Assembly: GCA_009617715.1 (NCBI GenBank)
Contig: VTFK01000171.1
Location: 248,001 to 312,000 of the forward strand
From: Plectrocnemia conspersa
Lineage: Eukaryota > Arthropoda > Insecta > Trichoptera > Polycentropodidae
Direction of reading: 5' to 3'
Length of the DNA: 64,000 nt
Numbering within the stretch: the first letter of the stretch is position 1; every line of letters begins with the position of its first letter. The notes beneath the pieces are model-generated. The model saw only the letters and a list, made by a program, of their open reading frames with translations. It had not been told where the DNA came from and made no database searches. Position numbers and translations under genes: made by a program. This document shows positions 1-13,893 of the stretch, one piece after another.

Positions 1-202
1 TGTACGCACTTTAGTTGTTGATAAAGCGAGGAAAATTGCGAAATCTATATATTTTTTACATTAAATTGCAATTTTGATCATTGACATTTACACCAATTGT
101 TTGATTTTGTGTGTTAGACGCTTCATTTAACTCACTAATAATTAATTGTGCCGTGAAAAATATTTCATTAGTTTTTTAATTGCAGGATATATGGTAAGCA
201 AA

Positions 203-3200
203 ATGTTTGCTTCTTTGAAAAATAAGATCAAAGAAGAAACTGGAAATGAAGTTCCGCGAAGATTTCCAGTCAGACCGCGCTCGCCCAGACAAGTAATTAA
301 TATTAATTTATGATAAGAATGTTTGTGTTTAATTAGTTAGATTAAACGCCGGTTGAACAATTATGTTATTGTTAGTAATTAGTTCGACTTGAAAAGTTTT
401 TCTATGACGAATCAATACTATTATGTTCTTTTGTTAACGTGTTGTATGTTTATAGGGATCCGTTTCGAGTATTACTTCGGAGCAAGGCGATAAACTTTCG
501 TCTCTGGGAGAACTCAATCAAGTAACTATAGATTATATTATCGTATTAAGAAGTTGTAAAAACAGTTGCAAAATTATTTAATAATCTCATTCTTAACTAA
601 TTCTGCGTTTACTTGCCGAAAGGGTGACGATAAAACAAACCTAACAAAGAAAGAAAAAGAATTATTGATACGGATCGATCAAATAGAAAGAGAACATGTC
701 CAGATGTTGGAGAAGAGAGAGCGACAACACTCGATGCAGTTGGAAGAGAAAGATAGAGAGTGGCAAGAAAAAATAACGTCCTTGCAGAACAGCATGCAAG
801 CGGCTCAAGGTATTGTTCAATTTTTAATATAATCTTCAGATTTATCCTATATTTAATCATATATTAATAGCTGTTTGGAGTGGCGAGGCAGCAGCAGCTA
901 GACGAGAAGCAAGAGAAGAAACTAGAAAGGGGGCATCGCTATCAGAACAATTATCAAATGCGACCCTAGCGGCGGCTAGAGTTCAAGATCGACTTGATAA
1001 CACAATGGTATGATATTTGATATTTTTATCAATTATAAAGGGCAATAAAAACTTTTTTTTATCTCTTGATCAGTGATAGTTAGTATCACAGCTTGTCAAA
1101 ATATATATTGGATGTTACTCAAATTGATCTACTAAGAAAGCGAATCAATTATAATACTAAAATTATTAACCTAGATAATATCTCAGTATTGGCTTATATG
1201 ATGAACTAAAAAAAATAACATTACGTTGAGATACTTTGAGTTCTAGAAAATGTAAACTTGTGAATTAATATTTTCATGCAATCTTCTCATCAAAATTTAA
1301 TCAAAAATAAATTTGGAATCAAAATTATTACAAATAAATGAAATTGTTAATAGGAATAATTTAATTAGTATAATTTAAATATAAGACATTCGAATACGTA
1401 AAAGAAAATTTGTAAAAATTAAATTAGATTACTTTGTTTTTGGTTACCAATTTAACACCAGTGAATATAACTATCAACTAAATGTCAACTATCAGTTATA
1501 TATAAGGTTAAAGGAATGAACGAAATAAAATAGAATGGTAGTTTATTTAAAAAAAATTAGTGGTGGAAATTCAATTTTTGCTATTCCTATCCCCTCTTCC
1601 ACAGTTTTTTTAGATTATTATTTTAAAGTCATGTGTATTAGTTCATTAAAAACGATATAAACTTAGCTCAAAATGATTAAAAAATTTTAATTGGGGCAGA
1701 TTCAGAGTGTTTCTAATAGTAGTGCTTGTCTTCAGCTCGTCATTGGCTCGTCAATAATTGTGATCACACATTAACTCTAATACTCATCGTTATCGTAAAT
1801 TTATTCAAGTAATAAATTTTATAGGAAGAAATAGATGCTGAACGACGCGTATGGGCAATGGAACGAATACGACTTTCAACAGCTGCTGAAGATGCTCTGC
1901 ACCGTCTTTCATTAGCTGAAGCTCCGATTTTAGGTCTATAATTAAATTAATATCTTGTTCCAAAAATATATCTTTTTAACTTTTTTTTTAATATTGCAGA
2001 TGATAGTTTGCCTTCAGATAGTAACTCAGTCGAGAATGCTTTAAGACGTAAACTAGAAGAAGCCCAACTGCATTTACATGATATAAAAACTTCATGGAGC
2101 GGACAAATAGCCACACTTGAAACACAAGTAATGAACTCGTCAAATCTTTATATGTGGTTTATATTTAACTTTTTGTCAACGGTCGATTTAAAGGTCGGAA
2201 GATTGTCTCGTCAAGCTGGCGAAGAAGGTGCAGATAGAAGACGAATTGAGAAAGAACGAGACGTAATATTGGAAAGGTTAAGAGAAAGGGAAATTCAGTT
2301 GGAGCAAGCGCAGGCCACTTTGGAAGATAAAGAAGCTAAGGTTTGTATTGTTTAAAATAAACATTTGTAAGATATACGATGAAAGAATATAATAATTATA
2401 GGCATGTGTAAAACTATTCCATTTAATATTATACTTCATATAATATAACAATTGTTTGTGAGTTAACTAAAATTGCCATACAGATGGCTTTATTGGCAGC
2501 TGAAGTCGGAGATGTAGCCAGAGCGGGTAGGGAGGCTCGCAATGAGGCGTTACGACATCGGGACGCAGCAGTGAGTCTCCTTTATCACACGTAGCATTTT
2601 ATATGTTATATGTCGTGATAAGACATTTATGTTTGAATTCGCAATCTTTTTCATATTTTCAGCACTAGCACAGCGGCACAATTTTGGTTTTCATCTCAAT
2701 TGGTTCAATTTTAATTTGTTTATATTTTTTTTCATTACAGGATCGGTACTTTTCATTCGACTTCTCCAGTAGATTTAAAAAATAGTTATATATTGACTTT
2801 CTTGTAAAGTTTTATTTTATTAAAATTATTTAAAATAATGAGTTATAAATTAACTTTTTAAAATTCGAATGAAAAATATATGAATTTAATTAACCCTTTG
2901 GTTGTCGAGCCTTTTGGGATTGCTATCTAAATATTGTATTATAAAAAATGTTTTTTTCCCTTAAGTAAATATAATTATATTAAAAATGTATCTGATTCTT
3001 TAATTGATGATGACGTCGAATCCGGTAATTCTCGTCAAAGTAGCAAAACGACCCGAAAAATCAGATTTCGGCAATCAGAGGGTTAATCATTAGTTTGTTG
3101 TTAATAATTTATTTTTTATTTAAAACTAATTAAAAAGAATTGATTTTATTTGTGTTGCTTCATTAAATTATATTTATTATTTATTTGTATTTAAAATTTT

Positions 3201-5090
3201 AATGAAAAACACAACTTATTCATGTTGCTGCTCTAGGCTTGTTTATTTTTTTATTTTAAATTTGAAAAAAATTTTTCTTAGCAAATTATTTAAAAAATAA
3301 ATAATTTTATTCTTGTAATTACTAACAATCCTATATCTAAGCTTGACGTATATATGATTGTAGTTGCTTTTGCATGTCTGTTAGTTAGTGTCTATATTGT
3401 TGTTCATTATGTTGTACTAACAATTCTTAATAAAACGACCCTTCAAACACCTTGTATATTATTTTACAATACCGCCTGTTACAAAACCTAATCTCAAATT
3501 GATAACGCATATCAGCGAAATTGTTCTTATCAGTTGCATAATTTGGATTTGAGATTAATAAGAAATCAATGATTCATTGTAATATGTCATCGGTTGAAGC
3601 TCTTCATTAAGGTATTTTATATATGTTTATATGTGTTGAACTGACCTTGGGATGGTTAACCTCAATCTATACATTTTGTGTGCCATCAGTGCGCTAATTA
3701 TTTTTGCGACTTGTATTTCATTATCTAATAGCTATTGTAGTAACGGTATATGGTTCACGATATTTAAAAACCGGTTTGCTTATCAATTCCTAGTCCAACT
3801 AAACATTTTGTGTGTATTTTATTTATTTAATTTAGTTTTGATTAAATTTATACCAATTGATTGTATGTTTTGATACAGGAGACTCTTTCAAATAATTTGT
3901 CGGAAGTAGAACGAAGACTGTCTCAGTGCCAGAAACAGTACGATACACTCAAAGAAGAGAATACTAATACAAGAAAGAATCTTAATGAAGAAAAAAATAA
4001 TAATTTGCTGCTGAGGAGAGAAATCGGCGTATTGGTTGATGAAAAGAAACAGTTGTCTGATTTGGAAGAGAAGTTAAAGCTCGAGTTGTCTCAGCAGACA
4101 AATTTGAGAGAAAGCACTGAAAGTGCTCTCGAAACCGAAGTGAAAAACAACGAAGAAGCGGTGAAACAGATTGATTTGCTCAAAGAACAAATCGATGGTG
4201 TGAAACGAGAGTTGAACGAGATACACGACAGATATGATAAGTATGTTAATTTTTATTTATATCATTGATAATTTTATTTAATTTTTTATTTATTTAAGGG
4301 AAAGAAGAGATAAGGACGAAGCATTGATGAGGAATGCTCACATGTCGCAGACTTTGGAAATTTATCGCCAAGAAATGAGGCAGCAGGACGACGAAGTTGT
4401 GGATCTCAAAGAGAAGATCGCTTTTCTTCAAAAGTCGATAGCACAAAATTTAGAAGCGAGTATTATTATTAACTAAAGATTACTATTAAATATTTTATTT
4501 TGAAAATTAACTTGACTTATTTTATTTTAATAATTTTAAATTTATTCAGGAACAAAATGCTCTAATATGTCTCCGAGATCAAGAACAACAGCGACAGGTA
4601 GAATTAGAAGGATTGAGAACCGAAAGAGACAACGCAGTGTCATCCGAAAAGCAATTACAAGAATGCATCAAAGATCTGAACTCGCAAATAGCAGAAAAAA
4701 CTAAAGTAAACATCATTTTAAATAATACTGATTAAACTTTTATAACTTGTGGTATGTGTTTCTTTTTAGAATATACGAGTGCTTCAAAACAGATTGACGG
4801 ACATGCGAAAGACTCTCCAAAGAGAACTGAGGGGCGGTCAAGTCGATCCTTTGGGAAGTAGTGTGGTGGAAGGCTCCGCCGAAGATCCAGACGTTAGTAA
4901 GAAGTATCTGAAACATGTCCTCATAAAATTTTTGACTTCGCGAGAGATTGAAGCTCGACAGCTAACGAAAGCGGTCGGAGCACTCTTGGGACTCTCTGAA
5001 CAAGAAGAGACTTTGTTAAGAGACACATTGGGATGGAGAAGTGGATTCACTGCATGGCTAGCGCAGCCACCGCGCTTTCCTCACAGCTGA
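203..5090 (+). CDS. Golgin97: Golgin-97 / GOLGA1 orthologue, trans-Golgi GRIP-domain coiled-coil tether (12 coding exons)
   Basis: Read exons: 203-292, 456-521, 623-809, 871-1007, 1825-1933, 2000-2127, 2194-2340, 2484-2570, 3879-4240, 4299-4455, 4550-4705, 4770-5090. The sum is 1947 nt, i.e. 648 residues plus stop, with consistent phases. The start MFASLKNKIKEE resembles the MFAKLKKKI-type start of vertebrate golgin-97, so ATG 203 is preferred over the in-frame ATG at 191. The middle is a charged heptad-type coiled coil (about residues 60-570). Residues about 586-632 form a GRIP domain (YLKHVLIKFLTSRE), including the Tyr expected to bind Arl1-GTP, preceded by a conserved RKTLQREL segment. Human golgin-97 is 767 aa, so this is a shorter rod. 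Known role of the family: tethering endosome-derived vesicles at the trans-Golgi network. Oddities: a probable GC donor after 4455 and a 66-nt in-frame intron at 2128-2193. The sequence ttttaattgcag ending at 185 looks like an acceptor from a 5' UTR exon outside the window. Confidence 0.93.
2894..3082. mobile_element. piggyBac-like MITE in golgin intron 8
   Basis: A 189-bp segment flanked on both sides by TTAA (2890-2893 and 3083-3086). It starts CCCTTTGGTTG and ends CAATCAGAGGG, an imperfect 11-bp inverted repeat (9 of 11 match). TTAA target duplication with CCC-starting ends is the hallmark of piggyBac-type elements. No coding capacity is seen, so it would be non-autonomous. Confidence 0.65.
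3489..3557. repeat. Hairpin-forming inverted repeat in golgin intron 8
   Basis: Ten perfectly complementary bases, TAATCTCAAA and TTTGAGATTA, close a 69-nt segment. Its inner arms pair partly as well (GATAACGCATATCAG against TTATCAGTTGCATAA). The size is that of a miRNA precursor or a tiny foldback element. No other support. Confidence 0.3.
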
Positions 5091-5303
5091 TGGTAGTTTT
5101 TTTAATTAGTCGAAGACGTGTTTATTATAAAGTCAATTGTTGATAATGACTAGTCAAACAAATTTATCATCCGACACATGATTTTTTGATCAGTGGTGTT
5201 TTTGAAGAGTTTGGAATGTTTTAAAAAATGATTAATAGGAAGCAAACGGCAGGATCATGTTAACTTGTATTTTGACCTGTTTTTGTATCAAAAATATAAT
5301 TGT

Positions 5304-5309
5304 AATAAA
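5304..5309 (+). terminator. Candidate polyadenylation signal of the golgin gene
   Basis: AATAAA about 215 nt after the golgin stop codon. It is the first canonical hexamer on the + strand downstream of the stop. Other AATAAA-like sequences follow in this AT-rich DNA, so the site used is uncertain. Confidence 0.4.
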
Positions 5310-5856
5310 AGGGCCCTTTTTTTTTAGCCAAGTGGGTATTATTATGCAGAAATAAATCGACTATCTTCCATTTATTAAAATGTTTACATAGATTTATTAG
5401 AAAACTAGTTACATTTAATACGAGTGAGTCAAAAATATACAATAGTGAATTAATTTCTATGCCTAGTCTTTTTAGCATTCATTATAATATTTCTAGCAAT
5501 ATTTCCATTTTTGTTCCGTCGTTTACTGCACTACTTTGATGGAACAAAATTTCTTTCCTTTCAATGCCACTGAACGATCTAAACATGTGAAAATCACCGA
5601 GGGAGAGATCTAATGAGTATTACAGATGTTAAAAACACTTAAAATGCAGATCTTGTATTGTAACCATTAATCGAATAGCATCAAAACATACTCTGAAGTC
5701 AATGTTGTTTCGGTTTGATTGTAGGTTGGCTGATTTTCGAGATTCATAACAATGTTTCTCCTAAGTAGTAGGTGGCCTAAAATTACTCGCAGATAGGTTT
5801 CTGCCGTTTTTTTCCAGTTTTAGTGAGGTTTGATAGTAAACTAGAGTTTTATATCA

Positions 5857-5912
5857 CTCTTCTCGATCTGCAGTTGAAGGTATACCTTCAATTGGTAGTC
5901 GAGAGGAGTCTG
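5857..5912. repeat. Long palindrome centred on TTGAAGGTATACCTTCAA
   Basis: An 18-bp perfect palindrome at 5874-5891 extends outward on both sides as an imperfect stem (ctcttctcga on the left, tcgagaggag on the right). It lies in the likely golgin 3' UTR or just beyond. It could be a small foldback element or a hairpin-forming site. Confidence 0.45.
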
Positions 5913-6948
5913 CTACTTCTGGAATTTTCTAGTCCACTCATACATTTGATTGACAAATGTGCATAACTTAACGGAATTTTTATTTGTCATGAGTTTCACT
6001 TCTTTATTAATCAAAAAGTGATAGGGTGTGGTGACTATTTATTAACAGAACGTAACATTATTAAGAAATAATATAATAGAGTGGTGCTTAAACTTTTTTT
6101 TGCTACACTAATGTTTTTATTTGACTCACTCACATATGTTGAGCAATTTTTGATCAATCAGTGTGAAATGTTTTCAGAAAAAAAACAGTTAACATCATCT
6201 TGCCATGTTGTCTTTAAATAGTATAAATTAAATCACCTAAAATCACAGTTTCTGTTATATGTCTCTTTTTGTTTTATGCTATATTATTTTTTTCAGATTT
6301 TCCATAATGCGATGTTATCAATTAAAGTATTATTACATAATAAGCAATAATATTATAATTTATGTGTTAATACAGTATTATTTTAACTATCCAATAATTT
6401 GATCAAAATCTCACAATTTTTAATTTGCAAAGAATTCTCACTCGCATTGCCATATCATGAGTTTAATTTACCGCAATATATTATTTTATTGTTTATTGAT
6501 AAGTAGTTGTATAAAAAATATTGGGTGAGATGTTTTTATAGTTAACAAATATTTTTATATATATAAATTGTTCTTTATGTATATTTTCGAAGTATAAATT
6601 TGTATTTTATTGATAATGAATGTATCAGCTATTGTTAGATAATGTAAATTATTGTATTGTAGGTTATTATTTATTTTATGTGCGCTATGAATCTGCCTAA
6701 AATTATAATTTGTATATAACAATTCCTTGTTTTATATGTACCGCATTTTATTTTTATTTAATACTATCTCATTCCTAAAAGTACATAATAATCACATTCC
6801 ATATGTTAACATACAAGAGTTTTATAAAAATAATAAATGCATGCATGTGTTCATGTTAAATAAATAAAATAATAAAAAAAAAAAACGTTTTCACAAAGAA
6901 AAATGTATGATTATAATTTTTATATTTTGTATGAGCAGTGCAATATTT

Positions 6949-6954
6949 TTTATT
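6949..6954 (-). terminator. Candidate polyadenylation signal of the first FATP gene
   Basis: AATAAA on the minus strand (TTTATT on plus) 40 nt past the stop codon at 6994. The close spacing makes it plausible, though such hexamers are common in this AT-rich DNA. Confidence 0.45.
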
Positions 6955-6993
6955 AAACTATAACAAAATAATAATTATAGCCTTTCTATTTAA

Positions 6994-9900
6994 TTATAAA
7001 TTCACACGTCCTTCACAAATGTCTGTGTATATATCTACTGTTAAGGGTTTCCAAGGTTCTCCAGATTTGCGTATATAAATGTCCTTTACAATACTTGGAT
7101 CGAATCCTTCTTTCATATATGTTATTTTCCTCAATTTGAAAGTACCTGAAATTAAAATTAATAATAATTTGCAACCAGTCTTTATTTTTTATATTAACTT
7201 CTGAGTTTTTTTTATCATATACCAGTTGTTAAATAATCATAAACTTATTAATTACCCGTTATTTCTATCTCTTTCAACATACGCAAGAAAATTGGACGAC
7301 TGTATGATGGTAGACAATGATCCAAATGCTTTCCCAATTGCTCCATATCCAACGATTCACTCATATCTTCAGATATGGCTACCATGCCAACTTTACCTTC
7401 TGTTGCAGGTACCTAGAACATTTATATAAGCATCATTGTAGACATATAAACTTATTCATTACAACATTTGCTTATTACATTTACGCCGTATACAACACAA
7501 GCTCTTTTTCCAATGACTTTCGACACAACATCTTCAACTTCAGTAGTGGATACGTTTTCTCCTTTCCACTTGTATGTATCGCCAGTTCTATCCTATATAA
7601 AATGATCAAAATAAAAATAAATTGGTGCTTAAACGAAACATTTAATGGATAAATACAATAGATATTTTTAACCTGTTGCGCAAAATAAAATCGACCGGGA
7701 AATAAAATTAATCGAACTACACATTATTGTTGCACTGATAAATGATTTATCCAAGGGAGCAGCATTTAAAAAAATACAATAGAAATAATGGTCACAAATA
7801 GCTATAGATTATCAATAATGACTTTTTGTCTAATAATAATTTTAATGAGTAAACAACAATGACATGTAGTGCCATGAATGTAATCTTTTATGCCATATGA
7901 GTGACACAAATTTAGAGTCGGTTTTTATATGTAATTGTTATATGTGTAATAAAAGGCCCAGCTAAGCAACGCCACACATATCAAAAATGGTATTAATAAA
8001 CCCTATTATCTTAAAATATATCATTTAAGAGGCATTACTTCAATGGGTATTCGATCAATGGGCATCAACGATTTTTTCACGCTATAATTAATCTCTCAAA
8101 ATGATGTAAAGACTGAGATATTTATGAACTGTCGTAATCACATTAGGCTAATTGATGTTCAATTTGAATAAAAAATAAACAGTTCCTTTTTTTATTATGT
8201 AAAAATCAATATTCAAAGGCTGTCTTTATTAATTATGCCATCAGCTGTGCTCTTACTAATTGACTTACATTGTAATATATAGGCATATGAACTACTGATT
8301 TAATACCTTAAAGTAAAAATATCCATAATCATCTTTAACCATGATGTCCCCACTTATGAAAGCTTGATCACCTTTTTTGAATGTATTGTGTAATATTTTA
8401 TTATCGTTTTGTTCCTGAAAAATGTTAAAATTATATTTAAAGTATCATATAATATTTTATAATAATTAAAAACAATAAAAATACCTTGTTAAGATAACCG
8501 TGGAATTCTCTAACAGTTTTTGGTTTACCGATCTGACCGATTAACATTCCAGGTTCATCTAAAATTATTGCCATATCTAGTCAGTATGATGCTACATAGT
8601 TACTTCTCAAATATCATTAGTAAGATAGAGATGACCAATTTTAGGTTACTCTATTTATATTAAATTATGATGAAATGCTCAGTAAATACTTTTATTATTA
8701 TTTTCCATTAATAAAAGAATTTTCATATGTTCATTGTACAGGTAAAACATTTAATATTTATTTGTAATACTTACTTGGTTTACATCTAATACAAAATCCA
8801 TCCGGTCCACGCATAGGTTCGTTCATCGAGTCCACTTTTATCAATGAAAAAAGGAAAGTATTTTTCTGGTATAAAACTTGGTAAGTATCCAACGGAGCCT
8901 ATTTTTCCTTCAATGTTTACTAATAAATCATAAAAAAACGCTATTTGAAAGCCAAATAAAAATAATTAACCGAGAAATTGAGTTCCAATTTACCCATAGC
9001 CGTGTTTCCTTCAGTCGCACCATATATTTCTATGACTTTACCGATTTTGAACCTTAAAAATATAATTTAATTTATCGATTAGTTTTTATAGGCAATTAAA
9101 TACGAGTAATATATTTATACCTTCTCAACATTTCTTTCCAAACTTCCGGTCTAACCCCATTACCGATTATAGCTCTCACCGAATGCTGTGTGTCTTCAGG
9201 TGTTGGTGGTTGGAGCGTTAAATATCTACCTATTTCTCCTATGTATTGTGCTACCTTTAAATATAAATTGTTTTTGGTAAGTATATGTACATTTATGGCT
9301 CGCCATTTTACTAAAATAAGATGCTACAACTGGCATAATCGTTTGCAACAAGAATTTGTTTCACATTAATTGTTTTTTACAGTGTTGTTGTATTATTGTA
9401 ATTTAAATAATTATCAATGTTTGTATCGACCTAAAAATTCTCAGAAGAACGATCTGTAAAAGTTTCATATTGATAGACTACTTCTATGTACTAGTTTTTA
9501 GTTAGACAAATATAATATATAATAGATGTATAGTGAAGAAAGTATTAAATTACTAGATCTAAAATCTAGCCCTGTCTATATATCATATTTGATCTTACTG
9601 TGCATTTGTACTTGATGCAATCTTTCCAATAGTTGGTTGCGCTGAACTTTTTTCTTAAAACAACAGGCAGTCCATATATCAAAGCCATTCCTACTCCAAT
9701 TCCACCTCCAGCTAAATGATACAACGGCAAACAGTTGTATATGATGTCTCCCTCACTATTATTCGTCCATTTTCTAAATTCAGCGAAATTAAACGCAGCT
9801 GATGTGAACGTCATGAATCTGTAATTGAGTAACAATGTAATAATATGGAATGGGATGTAAAGAACACTATGGTTAATCTATGAATGTATCGCTTCTGACA

Positions 9901-12900
9901 AAATCATTTAGATAACGTTATCACAATGAATTTACCACTCACAAGACATTGAGTTGAAGCTCTTAATCATTTTTTGTCAGAAAATAATTTACTTTCGTGG
10001 GTGAAAAAAAATAAAAATAGAAAGGTAAAACATTATGAGAGGCATTAATACATTTTTAGAAAAATTATAGTACATTTAATGGATTTTGTATATGTAAGCT
10101 CAAGGCCAGCCCTAAGTTATTTAGCACCCCAAGCAAAAACTAAATTTGCGCCGCTCTCCCCATATAATACTTTAATAACTCATTCAAATTAAAGTAATTT
10201 AATTTATAATATTCGCGATTTTTTACGCGTGAAATAATCTAGAGAAAAAGTAAATGATTAAGCACTGAGAAGAGTGGGCAATAAGAAAATACTAAAAAAG
10301 TCAGTGCTGATATGTATTTGCTGTGAATTGTGTGATTCATCGACAACATTTACATCACTTATTACAATACCTGATTACTTTATTAATTATTTAGATAGCT
10401 TTGATACAGTTGAATTTGATCTAAACATAGTCTGTTTCTGCAAATTCAATTTAGGAAATGAATAATTATTTTATTAGTTCAACTCTTTCATTTTCAGGTC
10501 TTTTTGTGTAGGCTTATATTTTTAAATATGTATGTGGGCGTACGGAAACTCTGCAGCATAGGTCACTCGCTCAATAACAATTTTGTTGTATCAATAAGTT
10601 TATAAATAAATCTGGATGCTAGAGTTTAATATAGAATACCTCAAATATAAACTTTGAACCTGGAAGATAAAATTAAGCTTTGAACCTATAAGCTGATAGA
10701 AGACACCAAAATTTATTGAATATTTCATAACCACAGGATTCATAAACACGATGCAAAATAACAACATATTCAAAATAAATTGGTAGTATCGGAGAGATAC
10801 ATTGAGATCTGCCAATTTTAAACAATATCACCAAACTAATGAATAGTTCTAGGGAAAGAATAAATCTTTGACGGACACAATTTTGAACATAGAAACACAT
10901 GACATCGGAAATTTTGCTCACGTTTGAAACTAGTCAACTCTGATTCTGTATTATTTCTTGACTATGTAGAAAAACGGGATTTTACTAGTACACTTACCTA
11001 GAGTTTGGAATTACAGCTGGTTTTGGCATCCCAGTTGTGCCTGATGTGTATATATACAACAACGGATCCGTAGTCTTTGGTCGAAAATATATATTCTTCA
11101 AATCAGAGCGCGCCTCTTGGACTAGTGTTTGCAAATTTTTACAAGTATCTATCTGCCCGTCAGTCGATCCATAATAATAGAAATCAAGTTCATTGAAGCT
11201 GCCTCTTATCTCTCCAACAGCTGTAATAATACAATAATTAAATAAAATACTATTCCATTTACTTTATATTAAATTATTTTATGATGTATAATATAATCCT
11301 ACCATTGGCTAAATCTTCGCTGAATATTACAGATTTAGCATCCGCAACTTTAATGCAGTGCTCCAATGATATGTTTCGAATATTGGTGTTAATAAACGCC
11401 GAGACTACGCCAATTTTGGATAAACCTAACCAAATGCCAATGAATTCTACTCGATTTGTCATGAACAAGCACACAACGTCTCCATGTCTATAACCAGCAT
11501 TCCAAAATACTTGTGCTACTCTATTGGCATATTCGTTCAACTAAAATGTACATAAATAATAATGAAGTTACATAATACATAATGTTCTTTCATTATTTGT
11601 AATTATATTATAATAAAGGTGATGATGGTTTTTTTGATAGTGATAATTATTATAATAAACACCTAGATCAGTGTAAAACGCATGAAGTTAGTTGTGAATG
11701 AAAAAGTAATAATTAATAATTAAACAGTTTTAATATTTTTATTATAAAAATACAGCAAAATTGTAAGAATATTTATTCAGATTTAATTATATATCATAAT
11801 TAAACTATATTTTCCATGAGTGATAGATATGTAAAGCTTTTTACTCTTTTATACCTCTTTTATGTATATATCTACTCTAAATTTATTTTTTATAGGATAT
11901 GCTATTAGTAAATTATGAAAGACAGAATTATGCAAGTGTTTTTTTGTTAAGCATTTGGTACTGTTTATTAGCTGAGTGCGACGCTCAAAAACTACCGGTT
12001 TTCTAACACAACTGCGCTACTTTCTTAAATTATTATTTTTAAATCCAAACCTAACGTAAACAATTGAATCATTTATACCATTGTATTCGGTTAGGTTTTG
12101 GTTTGAACAGTAAATGGACGCAACTGCCAAATATGTACACACACATTACGGTAGTGTCACGCAGTTGGGGTATAAAACCAGATGTTTTTGATCGTTGCGC
12201 CTTGTTAATTAACAAATAGCAAACATTTGACCTACGATACTTATTTCTCAGTGTATAGTTCATGTTTATATTTTTAAAAGAAAATTCCACTTAAAATTAT
12301 TGATATTTTTATCGTAATTATGTTTCAAAACATGCCAGTTAAGCAAATAAACAGCTATTGACACGACGGCATAATATAAACAATAATCAGCGGTTCTTAA
12401 AATCGCTAGTCGTGGAATATTTTAAAATGTAACAAACGATTAGATTCTTTTATTACAATATTCGAGGATACTTAAATATATTTGCTCTTGTTTTTGAACC
12501 TTTATTTATATTTATTTAAATTTAAAAAAATATTGGAACACAGCTTCATTTTTTAGCAATTAATCAAAATGAAAAAAAAACAATAAAAATATAATCTAAG
12601 AAGTTTGAGATGAAAGTAATGAAGACATTGCTCTAAATAAATAAATCATATCAAAACAAAATATTTATAAATTGCGATTAGAAATTTATTTTGGGCAGAA
12701 ATTTTAAGGCAGATCAAAGATAAGATTACTATAGCTTAAAATATAATTACATTGCCATCTTAAAATATTTTCTGATCTACACTTTTGACAGCAACAAATT
12801 CTAATATTTGAACGAACAAAAAAAAAATTTTCTGCATCACCACCGAGGCATTACAATTTAAAATAATTATACGGTGAGAATATTTGAGACAGATTTATAT

Positions 12901-13542
12901 ATAGTGGTGTTATATAACCAATTTCCATATATTTTGAGGAAATTGGTTTGCAATGAATTATGATAATGTGAATATGTTCCAAAAATTTCGAGCAGAGTGG
13001 TTAAACGAATCTCAATATTTTGATAAAATACATAAAAAGCAAATATTTATAAAAAAATAATAAATCGAATGTGGATCTTTAAATATTTTTTATAGCTAGA
13101 TTTCCATTAAAAAATTGTCTAAAATACAAGAAGTTTAAAATCTGAAGTTATATCATTTTGATTAATACATACATCTTTAAAAGTCCAGGTTTGATCCTCA
13201 AACATAAAACACGTTTTTCCAGGACTCTTTGCAACATTCTGTTCAAACAAACTGGTTACTGTTTCATTGTGCTTCAACCAATATTTATAGTTTAATAGTA
13301 TTGTGATGAAGTGTTTTAAAAATCTGAAATATCAATACATACAGTGTATTCTTAAAGTCGTTATTGTTACAATATCTATAGAATAATATTATTATTTTAA
13401 ATAAACATTACCTTATATCGCGTGGGAAAGTTTTTACGATGATATAAATATTTTTTAAGTTATAAACTATATACGTTATTATAACAGTGAATATGACAGT
13501 AATGTAACAGTTCACACAGCCAATATTATTTAGCAGATACAT
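6994..13542 (-). CDS. Fatty acid transport protein / long-chain acyl-CoA synthetase (SLC27 family), copy A, 13 exons
   Basis: Exons in coding order: 13542-13412, 13323-13173, 11540-11303, 11220-10998, 9818-9599, 9254-9121, 9052-8994, 8919-8775, 8558-8485, 8414-8307, 7592-7485, 7412-7256, 7145-6994. About 632 aa, as expected for FATP1/4 (about 640). An N-terminal hydrophobic segment (residues about 10-30) precedes a PRDIR motif. The AMP-binding motif [10 protein letters not shown] is at residues 231-240 (plus 11021-11050), YGATEGN at 376-382 and the FATP segment [16 protein letters not shown] at 495-510. The C-terminus has the usual [11 protein letters not shown] block. Family role: ATP-dependent activation of long or very-long-chain fatty acids to CoA esters, coupled to uptake at plasma or ER membranes. 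One extra A in the run 8847-8852 shifts the frame between ..YFPF and SLIKVD..; without it every exon phase fits. This looks like a sequence error in an intact gene, but a recent pseudogene cannot be excluded. A similar gene lies upstream on the same strand. Confidence 0.92.
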
Positions 13543-13893
13543 ATTTGTTTATTGAACAAAATTATGAAGGACCATAAGCGTCGGCCGTTTTAACTATACT
13601 GACAATAATTCACGATTGTTGTTATCAATAACTAATTGGTATCAGAGTTATTCGGCAGTGACAGTTTGTTATATGTAGACTTCTATAATGAAAAGGTCGA
13701 GGGGTTGTACTGGATTATGCAGAGGCTATCGCAAGAGTTATCAAAGAGGTTATTGTCTTTATACACAATAACATTAAAGTATATCTTGATTGATAGTGCA
13801 GCCGTACTGAGTGTCTTAATCATAACATTTAGTCTCATCTCCAAATCGATACGATTATTTAACGTAATGATTAAAATGTGTTAAGACAATAAT

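Larger units (their letters stand above)
5091..6993. other. Convergent intergenic region, no gene seen
   Basis: Space between the stop codons of golgin (+) and the first FATP gene (-). It should hold both 3' UTRs. Apart from polyadenylation hexamers and the palindrome at 5857-5912 it is simple AT-rich sequence with no coding signal or recognisable transposon. Confidence 0.6.

Noticed and set aside
12388..12404. Isolated hAT-like end CAGCGGTTCTTAAAA in a FATP copy A intron
   Set aside because: No partner end or coding remnant was found, so it is too short to call an element.
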